Below, one piece after another: positions 1 to 6,687 of a DNA stretch of 15,936 nt; the first letter of the stretch is position 1, and each line of letters starts with the position of its first letter. A program made the position numbers and the translations under genes. The DNA is taken from contig WYEK01000065.1 of assembly GCA_009903855.1 (NCBI GenBank), positions 1 to 15,936 of the forward strand. Direction: 5' to 3'. The DNA is from Thermocrinis sp. GTDB lineage: Bacteria > Aquificota > Aquificia > Aquificales > Aquificaceae. Under the pieces are notes generated by a model. The model had not been told where the DNA came from. It searched no databases and was given only the letters and a program-made list of their open reading frames with translations.

Positions 1-862
1 CGTTTTCATCGTTCCTTCCGTACTTTGATAGAACCTCAAGGACCACTTCTATGGGTGAGATCTGTCCAAAGTGCAAATAAGGGCTAAGGTTTGATTGATA
101 ATCAAGCTCTGGATGAGACCTAAACTCTTTGTATCTATGCAGTTTTTTCTCAATAAACTCCTCCAAGTATTTTCTTGCTTGACTGTAGCCTCCCACAAAA
201 GGTGATAAGCTAACGCTTTTGTCTATGTTGAGAATGTTTAAAATCTCCAAGGAGTTGTTGAAAGTTATCTCTTCTATTCCAAAATCAAAGCTAACCGATT
301 TAATTTTCGGCTCCCTTGGCTTTAGTTCAACAATGTATTTGTCCAACAAACTATAAATCTTTTTTCTAAAGGTAAAGGCATAAGGCTCTTGTTTATCTGA
401 TGCAATCTCAACTGGAACGCACACATCAGATTCTATCTCATACACTGGAACATCTAATCTGTCCGCTATATATTTGTTTAGCCTTCTGTAATACTTCAAG
501 TATGCTTTATCCGTAATCAGAGCATAGGCATTCTCCGATAGCTCTATAATCCTTTGTTTGATATCGTTTACCTTTTCTATAGCAAACTTTATTCTTCTTT
601 CCTCTACGGATTTTTTGGCTTCCAAAATCCCATCCAACATAAATTTGTAGTATCGTGCGTTTGAGTGTTTATACTTGTCTGTTATTGGGAAATATACCAA
701 AAGTGGTTTTCCGCTTTGATTTGATAGCTCTATGGCAAACTCAAGGCTATGGTTGAAGTTTGCCCTGTGGCTGTGAGACATCCAGTATATTATGTATTTG
801 CCATTTGTGTTAAATTGTCTGCAGTTTATAACCTTTACTCTTCCTGCAAATTCTTGCTCCAT
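1..862 (-). CDS. phr: Class II CPD photolyase (deoxyribodipyrimidine photolyase), 3' part cut by window edge
   Basis: Class II photolyases are cytoplasmic FAD enzymes that split UV-induced cyclobutane pyrimidine dimers using visible/near-UV light. About 287 codons are visible; the family is usually about 450 residues, so the C-terminal third lies outside the window. The ATG at 860-862 is preceded by an AAGGAGAT ribosome-binding site at suitable spacing. Class II hallmarks: the N-terminal segment YWMSHSHRANFNHSLEFA (about residues 27-44), an antenna-type Rossmann domain, then the start of the FAD domain with GGYSQARKYLEEFI (from about residue 224) and the stretch SNLSPYLHFGQISP (His264). It lacks the N-terminal pattern of class I or cryptochrome-type enzymes. 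It diverges from the globin gene across a 155-bp gap. The nearby CrtI-like and YbgA-type genes fit a photoprotection context. The family call is strong; CPD specificity is inferred from class. Confidence 0.9.
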   Translation of the reverse strand, partial: MEQEFAGRVKVINCRQFNTNGKYIIYWMSHSHRANFNHSLEFAIELSNQSGKPLLVYFPITDKYKHSNARYYKFMLDGILEAKKSVEERRIKFAIEKVNDIKQRIIELSENAYALITDKAYLKYYRRLNKYIADRLDVPVYEIESDVCVPVEIASDKQEPYAFTFRKKIYSLLDKYIVELKPREPKIKSVSFDFGIEEITFNNSLEILNILNIDKSVSLSPFVGGYSQARKYLEEFIEKKLHRYKEFRSHPELDYQSNLSPYLHFGQISPIEVVLEVLSKYGRNDEN

Positions 863-956
863 TACTTATCTCCTTTTTTCCATAATAACTCATGCTTATT
901 TTAGTTTTTTTACAAATAACCTGTGAAATTTTCAGCTTAATGCGGTAAAAATTAGC

Positions 957-985
957 TTCATCGCGAAAAACATTTCCTGTAGAAT
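957..985 (+). promoter_or_regulatory. Putative sigma-70-type promoter of the globin/flavin-reductase unit
   Basis: TAGAAT at 980-985 resembles a -10 box (5 of 6). A poor -35 candidate, TTCATC, sits at 957-962 with a 17-nt spacer. A start point near 992 would give a short leader carrying the AGGAGGT ribosome-binding site (1006-1012) just before the globin ATG. The -35 match is weak, so this is a tentative call. Confidence 0.35.
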
Positions 986-1017
986 GTACAACAAGATAAA
1001 CCTTTAGGAGGTGTGCC

Positions 1018-1449
1018 ATGAGAAAGTTTTTAGTAGCCTTCGGTTCAGTAGCACTTTTAACAGTTAGCTTGGCTAAAGCTGAGCAAACCCTGTACGAAAA
1101 GCTTGGCGGCAAACAGGCAATCGATGCAGTGGTCGAAGACCTCACAAACAGAATGATGAAAGACAAACGGCTCAAGAGGTTCTGTAGCAACATGTCAGAA
1201 GACCAGCTCAAAGCCCGCAGAGCGCTCGTAGCGGCATTTATCTGTAAAGCAACAGGAGGTCCTTGCGAGTACAAGGGAAGGGATATGAAACAAGCACACC
1301 AAAACCTCGGAATCACAGAAAAGGATTGGAACAGATTTGTAGAACTTACAAAGCAAAGTTTAAACAAGTTTAACGTGCCTGCGGATGTTCAAAAAGAGTT
1401 TTTAAATGCTGTTGCTGGATTAAAGGATCAAATAGTAAGCAAAAAGTGA
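1018..1449 (+). CDS. Exported group 1 truncated haemoglobin
   Basis: This is a 143-residue protein with a cleavable signal peptide (MRKF, hydrophobic residues 4-19, likely cleavage after A19-K-A21), followed by a compact truncated-globin domain, so it should act in the periplasm. Family marks are the N-terminal LYEKLGG, the TGGPCEYKGRDM motif (residues 79-90) and the proximal haem ligand His94 in MKQAHQNLGI. The usual B9-B10 Phe-Tyr pair is replaced by Leu42-Thr43, so the distal Tyr that stabilises bound O2 or NO in classic trHbN seems absent. Three cysteines (56, 76, 83) remain after processing and could form a disulfide in the periplasm. The ATG follows AGGAGGT with good spacing. The next gene starts directly after the stop codon, so the two should be translationally coupled. 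Likely ligand chemistry is O2, NO or sulfide; which one cannot be told from sequence. Confidence 0.88.
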   Translation: MRKFLVAFGSVALLTVSLAKAEQTLYEKLGGKQAIDAVVEDLTNRMMKDKRLKRFCSNMSEDQLKARRALVAAFICKATGGPCEYKGRDMKQAHQNLGITEKDWNRFVELTKQSLNKFNVPADVQKEFLNAVAGLKDQIVSKK

Positions 1450-1962
1450 ATGTTTAAAACAATAGAGAATGGTTATACCCTTGGCTATGTCCCACGGCCG
1501 CTTGTTATAGTGGTCGTGGGCGAAAATCCTTTTACCGTTGGCTGGCATACACCCGTAAATAAAAATCCTTTTTTATACGCCATATCCATAGACAAAACAA
1601 ACTACAGCTACAGGCTTTTGAAAGATAACTTTACAATCAATTTTTTAACATCAGAATACTTTGAACAAATTCTCATTGCAGGCTCCTATCACGGAGATCA
1701 AGTTGACAAACTAAGCTTAATGAAGAACATACATTTGATAGATAGTCAAAAGGTGGCTTCAAAAAGCATTTTAGAGTCTTTTATGGTCTATGAGTGTGAA
1801 GTTCATAAAAAAATAGAGTTTGAAGATCACGCCCTCGTAATTGGAAAAGTCCTTGCAATAGAGTATAAACAGGGAAAGGTAAAACCGAAAAACAAGCTTG
1901 TTTTCTCAATGGGAAAGAATTACTACTGCTTCAACACTAAGGGATTTTATAAAAAAATCTGA
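1450..1962 (+). CDS. Flavin reductase-like, FMN-binding split-barrel protein
   Basis: This 170-residue protein resembles the flavin reductase/flavoredoxin (DIM6/NTAB) fold, small FMN-binding electron-transfer proteins. Supporting features are an N-terminal PRPLVIVVVG strand, a GWHTPVNKNPFLYAISIDK segment (residues 31-49) with the order seen around the FMN phosphate in this family, the NYSYRLLKDNFTINFLT stretch (51-67), and a later GKVLAIEYKQGKV strand. There is no signal peptide, so it should be cytoplasmic, whereas its operon partner is exported; direct reduction of the globin is therefore not obvious. The ATG abuts the globin stop codon (TGA-ATG) with no spacer and no clear own ribosome-binding site, implying reinitiation. 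Its 3' end overlaps the converging kinase gene by 26 bp. The substrate is unknown. Confidence 0.8.
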   Translation: MFKTIENGYTLGYVPRPLVIVVVGENPFTVGWHTPVNKNPFLYAISIDKTNYSYRLLKDNFTINFLTSEYFEQILIAGSYHGDQVDKLSLMKNIHLIDSQKVASKSILESFMVYECEVHKKIEFEDHALVIGKVLAIEYKQGKVKPKNKLVFSMGKNYYCFNTKGFYKKI

Positions 1963-2929
1963 AGGTGGAAAACTTTCCATCATAAAAGTATTCTAACTCT
2001 CCATTAAAAAATATCTTTAACCTCTCCCTCAGATTCTTAAGACCCGTTCCCTCCTTTATATCTTCAAAACCTTTTCCGCTATCTTTAACCTCCACATAAA
2101 GATATCCATCTTTTATGTAAGAGTTTATGATCACTTTGCCGTTGTTTCTTAAACCGTGCTTTATGGCATTTTCAACAAGAAGCTGTATGGACATCTTAGG
2201 GACCTGCAAAGATAGTGTATCTTTGTCTATGTTAAACTCAAACTCTATGGCGGGAAATCTTAACTTCTCAATAAAGATAAAGTTTTTCACTATTTTAAGC
2301 TCATCCTGTAAGGTTATTATGCTATTCTCGTCTATGATCATTCTTAGGAATTGAGATAGTTTTAGCATTCCTTTTTCCGCAAGCTTTGGGTCTATGTAAA
2401 TTAACTCCGAGAGTGTGTTTAAAGCGTTGAATAAAAAGTGTGGATTTATCTGATACTCTAATGCTTTTAGCTTTAGCTCTATGTTTAACCTATTCAACTC
2501 TTCCTCTATTTTCTTGGAATTTACAATCATGTATAGAAGATTACCTATTAACATCGTCAAAAGCCCTACCATTACGCTCAGATAAAGGAGAAATACAACA
2601 GAAAACTCCAGCTCTATCAGTTTCAGCATCTTTATAAATTCAAAAGCGGTTAAACTTCCAAGAAATCCAGCAAAGAAAGCCATTAAAAGGCTCACAAAAG
2701 TCCAGTATTTATCGCTCAGCAGTGGCAGGATCTTCTTGTTGCTTAGATTGATTAAGGTAAAGGAAAACACAAATATAAAAAACCCAAAAATGGCACCGGA
2801 AATCAATCCCTTTATAACAGGAATGTTCAAAATTAGAGATATAAAACCGCCAAGAATTGAACCAAACACCAAGCCAAAGACAAACACTATCGTCCAGTCT
2901 TTTCTGTTTATCTCAATGAAGTATCTCAT
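1937..2929 (-). CDS. LytS/YpdA-family sensor histidine kinase
   Basis: This 330-residue membrane kinase has four predicted transmembrane segments (about 13-33, 38-61, 76-99, 109-137) joined by short loops, a coiled linker (138-160), and a cytoplasmic His_kinase/HATPase module. The phospho-acceptor is His164 in QINPHFLFNALNTLSELI, typical of the LytS class. The ATP site shows the N box LLVENAIKHGL (Asn254), the G1 box DSGKGF (283-288) and the G2 box GTGLKNLRERL (294-304). There is no PAS, GAF or periplasmic domain, so the signal is probably sensed within the membrane. The ATG (2927-2929) lies 17 bp inside the end of the upstream oxidoreductase gene, with a GAGGA ribosome-binding site in that coding sequence, so the two are co-transcribed. 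Its likely partner is the LytTR regulator at 5450-6187, two genes away. The 3' end overlaps the converging flavin-reductase gene. Confidence 0.92.
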   Translation of the reverse strand: MRYFIEINRKDWTIVFVFGLVFGSILGGFISLILNIPVIKGLISGAIFGFFIFVFSFTLINLSNKKILPLLSDKYWTFVSLLMAFFAGFLGSLTAFEFIKMLKLIELEFSVVFLLYLSVMVGLLTMLIGNLLYMIVNSKKIEEELNRLNIELKLKALEYQINPHFLFNALNTLSELIYIDPKLAEKGMLKLSQFLRMIIDENSIITLQDELKIVKNFIFIEKLRFPAIEFEFNIDKDTLSLQVPKMSIQLLVENAIKHGLRNNGKVIINSYIKDGYLYVEVKDSGKGFEDIKEGTGLKNLRERLKIFFNGELEYFYDGKFSTFRFFYKIP

Positions 2930-4379
2930 TTATGTCCTCTATTTGCAGAAGTAAGTTTAGCACGCCAACTATAACACCAGGCCAGCCTTGACCTGGGAAA
3001 ACAGAGTCTCCAACCAAATACAAACCTTTTATTGGTGTAAAGTTAAAAGGATACCTTAGCGGAATGTAGTCCTTTATAAGCGGTATTCCTCCGACCGTTC
3101 CATTGTACCTTCCAGTGTATCTTTGAAAGGTCTTTGGAGTTCCTACCATAACATTTTCTATGCTAAGGTATTTAAACTTGGGCACATACTCAAAAAGCTT
3201 ATTTAAGATAAACTCCTTAGCCTTCTCTTTTTTCTCAATATATTCCTGTTTGTCTAAATCCTGCCACAGGGATATTTTGCAGTGTGTGGAAATAGTTACA
3301 GATTTCTTGCCATCCTTTGTAAGCACTTCGTCTTCTTTGTCTGATACGGATACGAAGAAGGAATTACTACCGGTGTAAGGATTTATGTCTTTGTGGATTA
3401 TCTGGTAGTGATACTCATCGATTAGATTCTCTTTATCTTCTACGTTAAAGTAAATCGTCAAGCTTGACCATATCTTTGAGTATATACTTCTGTTTTTGAT
3501 GCAATCCTCTTTCAAATCCTCAAGCAAGTCGCAGTAATCCCAAATGGTTTTATTTAGGATCACGTTTTTAGCCTCAAAAACTCCCTTGTCTGTTATAACC
3601 TGAAAAACATCTTTTACTTTTCTAATTTTTATTACCCTATGCCTTAAAAAAACATTCTTGTAGTCGTGGGCTAAAAAGTCAAAGACCTTTCCCATTCCAC
3701 CATAAACGTAGTAATTGTCAAGGTTTGGGTATGTTAAACCCATAGCACCAACGGAGATAGGAACATCTTCACTGTATCCTTGCGATGTCATCAGAATCTG
3801 ATTGTCTAAAAAGTGCTTGAAATCTTCATCAAAGTTTCCCAAGTGATCTTTGAAAAACCCGTATGAAGTCTTGAAGTGATAGGGTAAGGTTTGTATTATG
3901 TATCTACAATTTTCAAAGAACTTCTTTAAAAGTAGTTTTGGGTTTTTGTAGTTTATAGGTATCACATCGTAGATGCTCTGCCAGTTGGTATCAGATATAG
4001 AATACACCTTTTGCCAAAGGGATTTTAGGTTTTTGTAGTTAAAATTTTTCTCAAGCTCAATAATTGTTTTCTCCCTATCTGAGTATCTTTTGATTGCTTT
4101 ATCTCCAACATAAACGACCATCGGAACTTCAAGTTTTTTCACTTTTGGCTTTGGAAGGTTTAAGAATTTAAAGACCTTGCCCAGTGGCATATGCTCTTCA
4201 AGACCAACCAAAGTGGAAGCTCCGGCGTTGTATAAGCGGTTTTTTCTTTTAAAAGTTGCGCTACAACCGCCCAAGTATGGCTCTTTTTCAAGCAAAACAA
4301 CGTTTCTACCTATCTTTTTTAATATAGCATAAGAAACTACTCCACCAATACCGCCACCAACAATCACATAATCAAACAT
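2913..4379 (-). CDS. CrtI/CrtH-like FAD-dependent oxidoreductase (carotenoid desaturase/isomerase family)
   Basis: This 488-residue protein begins with a Rossmann dinucleotide-binding motif, DYVIVGGGIGGVVSY (Gly8-10, 12, 13), and an acidic residue after the second strand in VVLLEKE, binding FAD ADP-ribose. It continues with GGCSATF, as in the phytoene desaturase/carotene isomerase/retinol saturase superfamily, and NAGASTLVGL, which recalls CrtH-type isomerases. The C-terminus carries the FAD-closing motif GLYLVGDSVFPGQGWPGVIVGV. Members desaturate, isomerise or saturate polyenes such as carotenoids at the membrane; the exact substrate cannot be read here and no phytoene synthase gene is in the window. 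The ATG (4377-4379) has a GAGGA ribosome-binding site. A 124-bp gap separates it from the DUF523 gene upstream, and its end overlaps the kinase start by 17 bp. Confidence 0.82.
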   Translation of the reverse strand: MFDYVIVGGGIGGVVSYAILKKIGRNVVLLEKEPYLGGCSATFKRKNRLYNAGASTLVGLEEHMPLGKVFKFLNLPKPKVKKLEVPMVVYVGDKAIKRYSDREKTIIELEKNFNYKNLKSLWQKVYSISDTNWQSIYDVIPINYKNPKLLLKKFFENCRYIIQTLPYHFKTSYGFFKDHLGNFDEDFKHFLDNQILMTSQGYSEDVPISVGAMGLTYPNLDNYYVYGGMGKVFDFLAHDYKNVFLRHRVIKIRKVKDVFQVITDKGVFEAKNVILNKTIWDYCDLLEDLKEDCIKNRSIYSKIWSSLTIYFNVEDKENLIDEYHYQIIHKDINPYTGSNSFFVSVSDKEDEVLTKDGKKSVTISTHCKISLWQDLDKQEYIEKKEKAKEFILNKLFEYVPKFKYLSIENVMVGTPKTFQRYTGRYNGTVGGIPLIKDYIPLRYPFNFTPIKGLYLVGDSVFPGQGWPGVIVGVLNLLLQIEDINEILH

Positions 4380-4503
4380 AGGAAATCCTCGGTTTAGAAA
4401 AGATATTTACAGGTTTCTTTTTATAATGATAAAAATCTTCACTGAAAGTTTGAATAGTGGTTATTTCAGTACGCATTTTGATTTTGAAATTTGAGGATCA
4501 AGT
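4380..4503 (-). promoter_or_regulatory. 124-bp gap likely holding a promoter for the oxidoreductase-kinase pair
   Basis: This AT-rich gap is the only break in the run from the response regulator to the kinase. On the minus strand, TATAAA (about 30-40 nt before the ATG region) could serve as a -10 box, but no convincing -35 was found. An imperfect TTGAT/ATCAA inverted repeat lies near 4480-4502, next to the DUF523 stop codon. No clear terminator hairpin is visible. It may hold an internal promoter, or only space genes of one operon. Confidence 0.3.
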
Positions 4504-5439
4504 CTAAATCAATTCCTCCGGAAAGGGATTAAGGTAAGTTTGGGATTGTAAATATTTATCGTTAAACCTGTATATAAAGCCCTTGATGTATTCAAGAAGG
4601 GTTTCAAGTTGAAGCCTGCCTTTTCTCAGTTTATCCAGCATTTTAAGTAAATGTCTTTTTTCTGAGTCGGAAATTTTTTCTGAAAGGTGTCCGTAGATGT
4701 GCTGAAGAACGTTGGAATGCTTGTTTATGTCTGATTTCTTACTCAAGGCTCTGTGGAATAGGTTTGCATACCGTTTCATAGTTTCCTCCAATCCATGCTT
4801 CTTCCAGTTGGCAAGAAGGTTTCCCATCTGTTTTAGGGTGTGTGGGTCATAAAGCATGAGTAAATATTTATGCTCTTGATGGAATTTTAATAAATCGCTA
4901 ATATCCTTGTAGTTGTTTTTCAGATATCTGAACCTTGCATGTGAAAAAATCTTTGTCAAAAAGTCCCTTCTTATCCAATAATCGTTTAATCTTCCTTCAT
5001 CTTCAATGGGCAAATATGGATAGTATTCCATTGCCCTTTGGGCAAACAGACCGCTACTTCTTGCATTTATCAGACCTTTTAGATTCTGCTGATAAAGTTT
5101 AGTGTCTTTTACTCCACAGCTTGGAGATTTTGCCTTTAATAAAAAGCCATCAACTTCTCCGAGGGACTTTAGAAAAGTTTCGGAAAAATTCAGCATTTCG
5201 TCCGTGTAATCCTTCATGCTATTGGGCTCTATCATTCTTATTTGATCGCCTTTTTTGTAAAGCAAAACGGTTGGTCTTGGAACGGGCATTCCTATATCTA
5301 CTTCTGGACAGACCGCTATGTATTCAACATAGTCAAGGAGTTTTTTGCTGAATTCATCGTTGATAATTCCGCCGTTGTATCTAACGGGTTCTATGTTTAG
5401 ACATCTGCTTATGACAATTCTGGGTTTGTATTGAACCAT
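4504..5439 (-). CDS. DUF523-DUF1722 protein (TudS-like desulfidase domain fused to YbgA domain)
   Basis: This 311-residue two-domain cytoplasmic protein combines DUF523 (about residues 7-130) and DUF1722/YbgA (about 165-305). DUF523 shows SRCLNIEPVRYNGG, AVCPEVDIGMPVPRP and KAKSPSCGVKDTK, giving the three conserved cysteines Cys13, Cys44 and Cys108. In the characterised thiouracil desulfidase TudS, equivalent cysteines bind a 4Fe-4S cluster that removes sulfur from thiolated pyrimidines. DUF1722 shows HQEHKYLLMLYDPH, SNVLQHIYGHL and the C-terminal YLQSQTYLNPFPEEL. In E. coli ybgA lies beside the photolyase gene phrB; a photolyase gene also lies in this window. The ATG (5437-5439) is 10 bp downstream of the response-regulator stop, so the two form an operon. 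The real substrate is unknown; removing sulfur from photodamaged or thiolated nucleobases is only a hypothesis. Confidence 0.88.
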   Translation of the reverse strand: MVQYKPRIVISRCLNIEPVRYNGGIINDEFSKKLLDYVEYIAVCPEVDIGMPVPRPTVLLYKKGDQIRMIEPNSMKDYTDEMLNFSETFLKSLGEVDGFLLKAKSPSCGVKDTKLYQQNLKGLINARSSGLFAQRAMEYYPYLPIEDEGRLNDYWIRRDFLTKIFSHARFRYLKNNYKDISDLLKFHQEHKYLLMLYDPHTLKQMGNLLANWKKHGLEETMKRYANLFHRALSKKSDINKHSNVLQHIYGHLSEKISDSEKRHLLKMLDKLRKGRLQLETLLEYIKGFIYRFNDKYLQSQTYLNPFPEELI

Positions 5440-5449
5440 CCCTATACGT

Positions 5450-6187
5450 TCAAATGTTTAGGTATTCTCTTAAATGTTTTGCGCCGTCCCTGCTTGTTTT
5501 TATGGTGTCTGAAATATCTTGGAAGGTGATTAGAAATTTGCTCTGTTCTACTGACCTCATCTCTTTTATTTTTGCAAGATTTACCAAATAGCTTCTATGA
5601 ACTCTGAAAAATCCTCTATTTTTTAAGAGCTCCTCAAATTCATAAAGCTTTCTGCTGGAGAAATATTCCCTATCCTTTGTCTTTATGACCGTCTCAGAAA
5701 GTTCAGCTTTTATGTAGTAAATATCATCTGGTTTTAAAAGAATAACTTTGCTAAGATGCTTTACGGGTATGAGTATGTCTGTGCCGGTGGTAATGGTTGC
5801 TATCTTTGCGAGGTTTGATATTTTGCTTTTTGTGTTTTTTATTTTGCTTAGTGCCCTTTCTACGTCTTCTTTTGTGAAGGGCTTTAAAAGGTAGTCTATT
5901 GCATTTACTTTGAAGGCTTCCAACGCAAACTCTCCGTAAGCGGTTGTGAAGATTATGTATGGTGGGTCTTCCATGGTTTCTATAACTTCTTTTGCGACTT
6001 CTAAACCTGTGCCGTCCGGGAGTTTAATGTCCAAAAACAGCACATCAATTTCTTTATCTTTTATCTCCGATAAGGCTTTTTCCTTGCTGTCTGCTTCTCC
6101 AACTATATCAATACCGCCCACTTCCTTTAATAGTCTTTTTAGCCTTTCCCTTGCGATGGGTTCATCCTCTACTATAAAAGCTTTCAT
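5450..6187 (-). CDS. LytTR-family response regulator (LytR/AlgR type)
   Basis: This 245-residue transcription factor has a receiver domain (1-120) with acidic pocket E7-D8, phospho-acceptor Asp53 in LFLDIKLPDG, the conserved Thr81 in IIFTTAYGE and Lys102 in DYLLKPF. A linker leads to a C-terminal LytTR DNA-binding domain (about 145-245) with the typical FFRVHRSYLVNLAKI segment. LytTR regulators pair with LytS-type kinases such as the one at 1937-2929. The ATG (6185-6187) is preceded by a GGAGGA ribosome-binding site. It appears to be the first gene of the minus-strand run and is followed after 10 bp by the DUF523-DUF1722 gene. Placing kinase and regulator at opposite ends of one run is unusual for this pair type. 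The target sites are not evident. Confidence 0.93.
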   Translation of the reverse strand: MKAFIVEDEPIARERLKRLLKEVGGIDIVGEADSKEKALSEIKDKEIDVLFLDIKLPDGTGLEVAKEVIETMEDPPYIIFTTAYGEFALEAFKVNAIDYLLKPFTKEDVERALSKIKNTKSKISNLAKIATITTGTDILIPVKHLSKVILLKPDDIYYIKAELSETVIKTKDREYFSSRKLYEFEELLKNRGFFRVHRSYLVNLAKIKEMRSVEQSKFLITFQDISDTIKTSRDGAKHLREYLNI

Positions 6188-6309
6188 GAACCTGTCCTCC
6201 GTTTAAATTATGGACTTATACCCACCCAACCCAACACCACAAGTTTGTGTGTTTCAGAAAAATATAAACCAACCATTTCGCAGGGTTGAGAGGGGAAGCC
6301 TTGGCATCT
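6188..6309 (-). promoter_or_regulatory. Upstream region of the response-regulator operon, with G-rich tract and weak terminator-like hairpin
   Basis: Read on the minus strand, this gap first shows CAACC/GGTTG (6284-6288 with 6270-6274, 9-nt loop) followed by an A/T-rich GTTTATATTTTT, a weak terminator-like hairpin for the mini-protein gene. It then carries a G-rich run GGTGTTGGGTTGGGTGGG (complement of 6221-6238) that could form a two-layer G-quadruplex. TATAAG and CATAAT downstream of the G-rich run are possible -10 boxes, without a good -35. Confidence 0.3.
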
Positions 6310-6426
6310 TTAACCAAATATTGCACCGCCGAACTTATGTCCAAGGTAGAACACAAGGCTAATGCCGATTATATGAACTACCCACCAGCCTACCCTTAAA
6401 AACCTAAAAGTCTCTGGTAGCATCAT
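6310..6426 (-). CDS. 38-codon single-pass membrane mini-protein, function unknown
   Basis: A short open frame encodes 38 residues beginning MMLPETFRFLRVGWWVVH and ending GHKFGGAIFG, with TAA at 6310-6312. A single hydrophobic span, about residues 12-28 (VGWWVVHIIGISLVFYL), follows a basic segment (Arg8, Arg11), predicting a one-pass membrane protein with its N-terminus inside. Support for translation is strong: a perfect AAGGAGGT (complement of 6434-6441) lies 7 nt before the first ATG (6424-6426). A second ATG follows at once at 6421-6423. Two histidines (18, 30) lie within and just after the span and could bind haem or metal, which is speculation. Its size resembles accessory subunits of respiratory or photosynthetic complexes, but I do not recognise the family. 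It sits alone between the regulator operon and the phosphodiesterase operon, all on the same strand. Confidence 0.68.
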   Translation of the reverse strand: MMLPETFRFLRVGWWVVHIIGISLVFYLGHKFGGAIFG

Positions 6427-6553
6427 GACTCTCACCTCCTTAAATGGGATTTGTAGTTATATAAAATAAAGCAGAGGTAAAGTTTTGAAATGGAAGCTGT
6501 GTCATTTTATGTGGTAGATTTTTAAGTTTGCATAGATGAAAGATTCAGAGAAG

Positions 6554-6604
6554 CTGTGGATCTCCTAGGCAGGTAGACCTCCCGAAAGTCTCTGACCTCC
6601 ACAG
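6554..6604. other. Nested stem-loop
   Basis: CTGTGGA (6554-6560) pairs perfectly with TCCACAG (6598-6604). Inside, GGT-AGAC (6572-6578) pairs with GTCT (6588-6591) and ACC (6595-6597) around a 3-nt bulge and a 9-nt loop. One side has an 11-nt unpaired strand. Such stacked stems suggest a folded RNA on one strand; which strand is transcribed is unknown. Confidence 0.5.
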
Positions 6605-6619
6605 TTTAATGGATAGTTC

Positions 6620-6650
6620 GCAGGTAGAGGAAGGGGATTACCTTACTTGC
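6620..6650. other. Second stem-loop
   Basis: GCAGGTA (6620-6626) pairs with TACTTGC (6644-6650) with one G-T pair, and AGG (6628-6630) with CCT (6641-6643) extends the stem past a bulged G. The loop is AAGGGGATTA. Flanking ATAG (6613-6616) and CTAT (6652-6655) can add four more pairs. It directly follows the first stem-loop. Confidence 0.5.
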
Positions 6651-6687
6651 CCTATAGCTTTTTCAGGAAGTCTCAAATATGGGGTAA

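Noticed and set aside
810..1367. 185-codon minus-strand frame across the globin gene and the divergent promoter region
   Set aside because: Shadow of the globin gene; no domain and no ribosome-binding site, and it overlaps the well-supported start of the photolyase gene.
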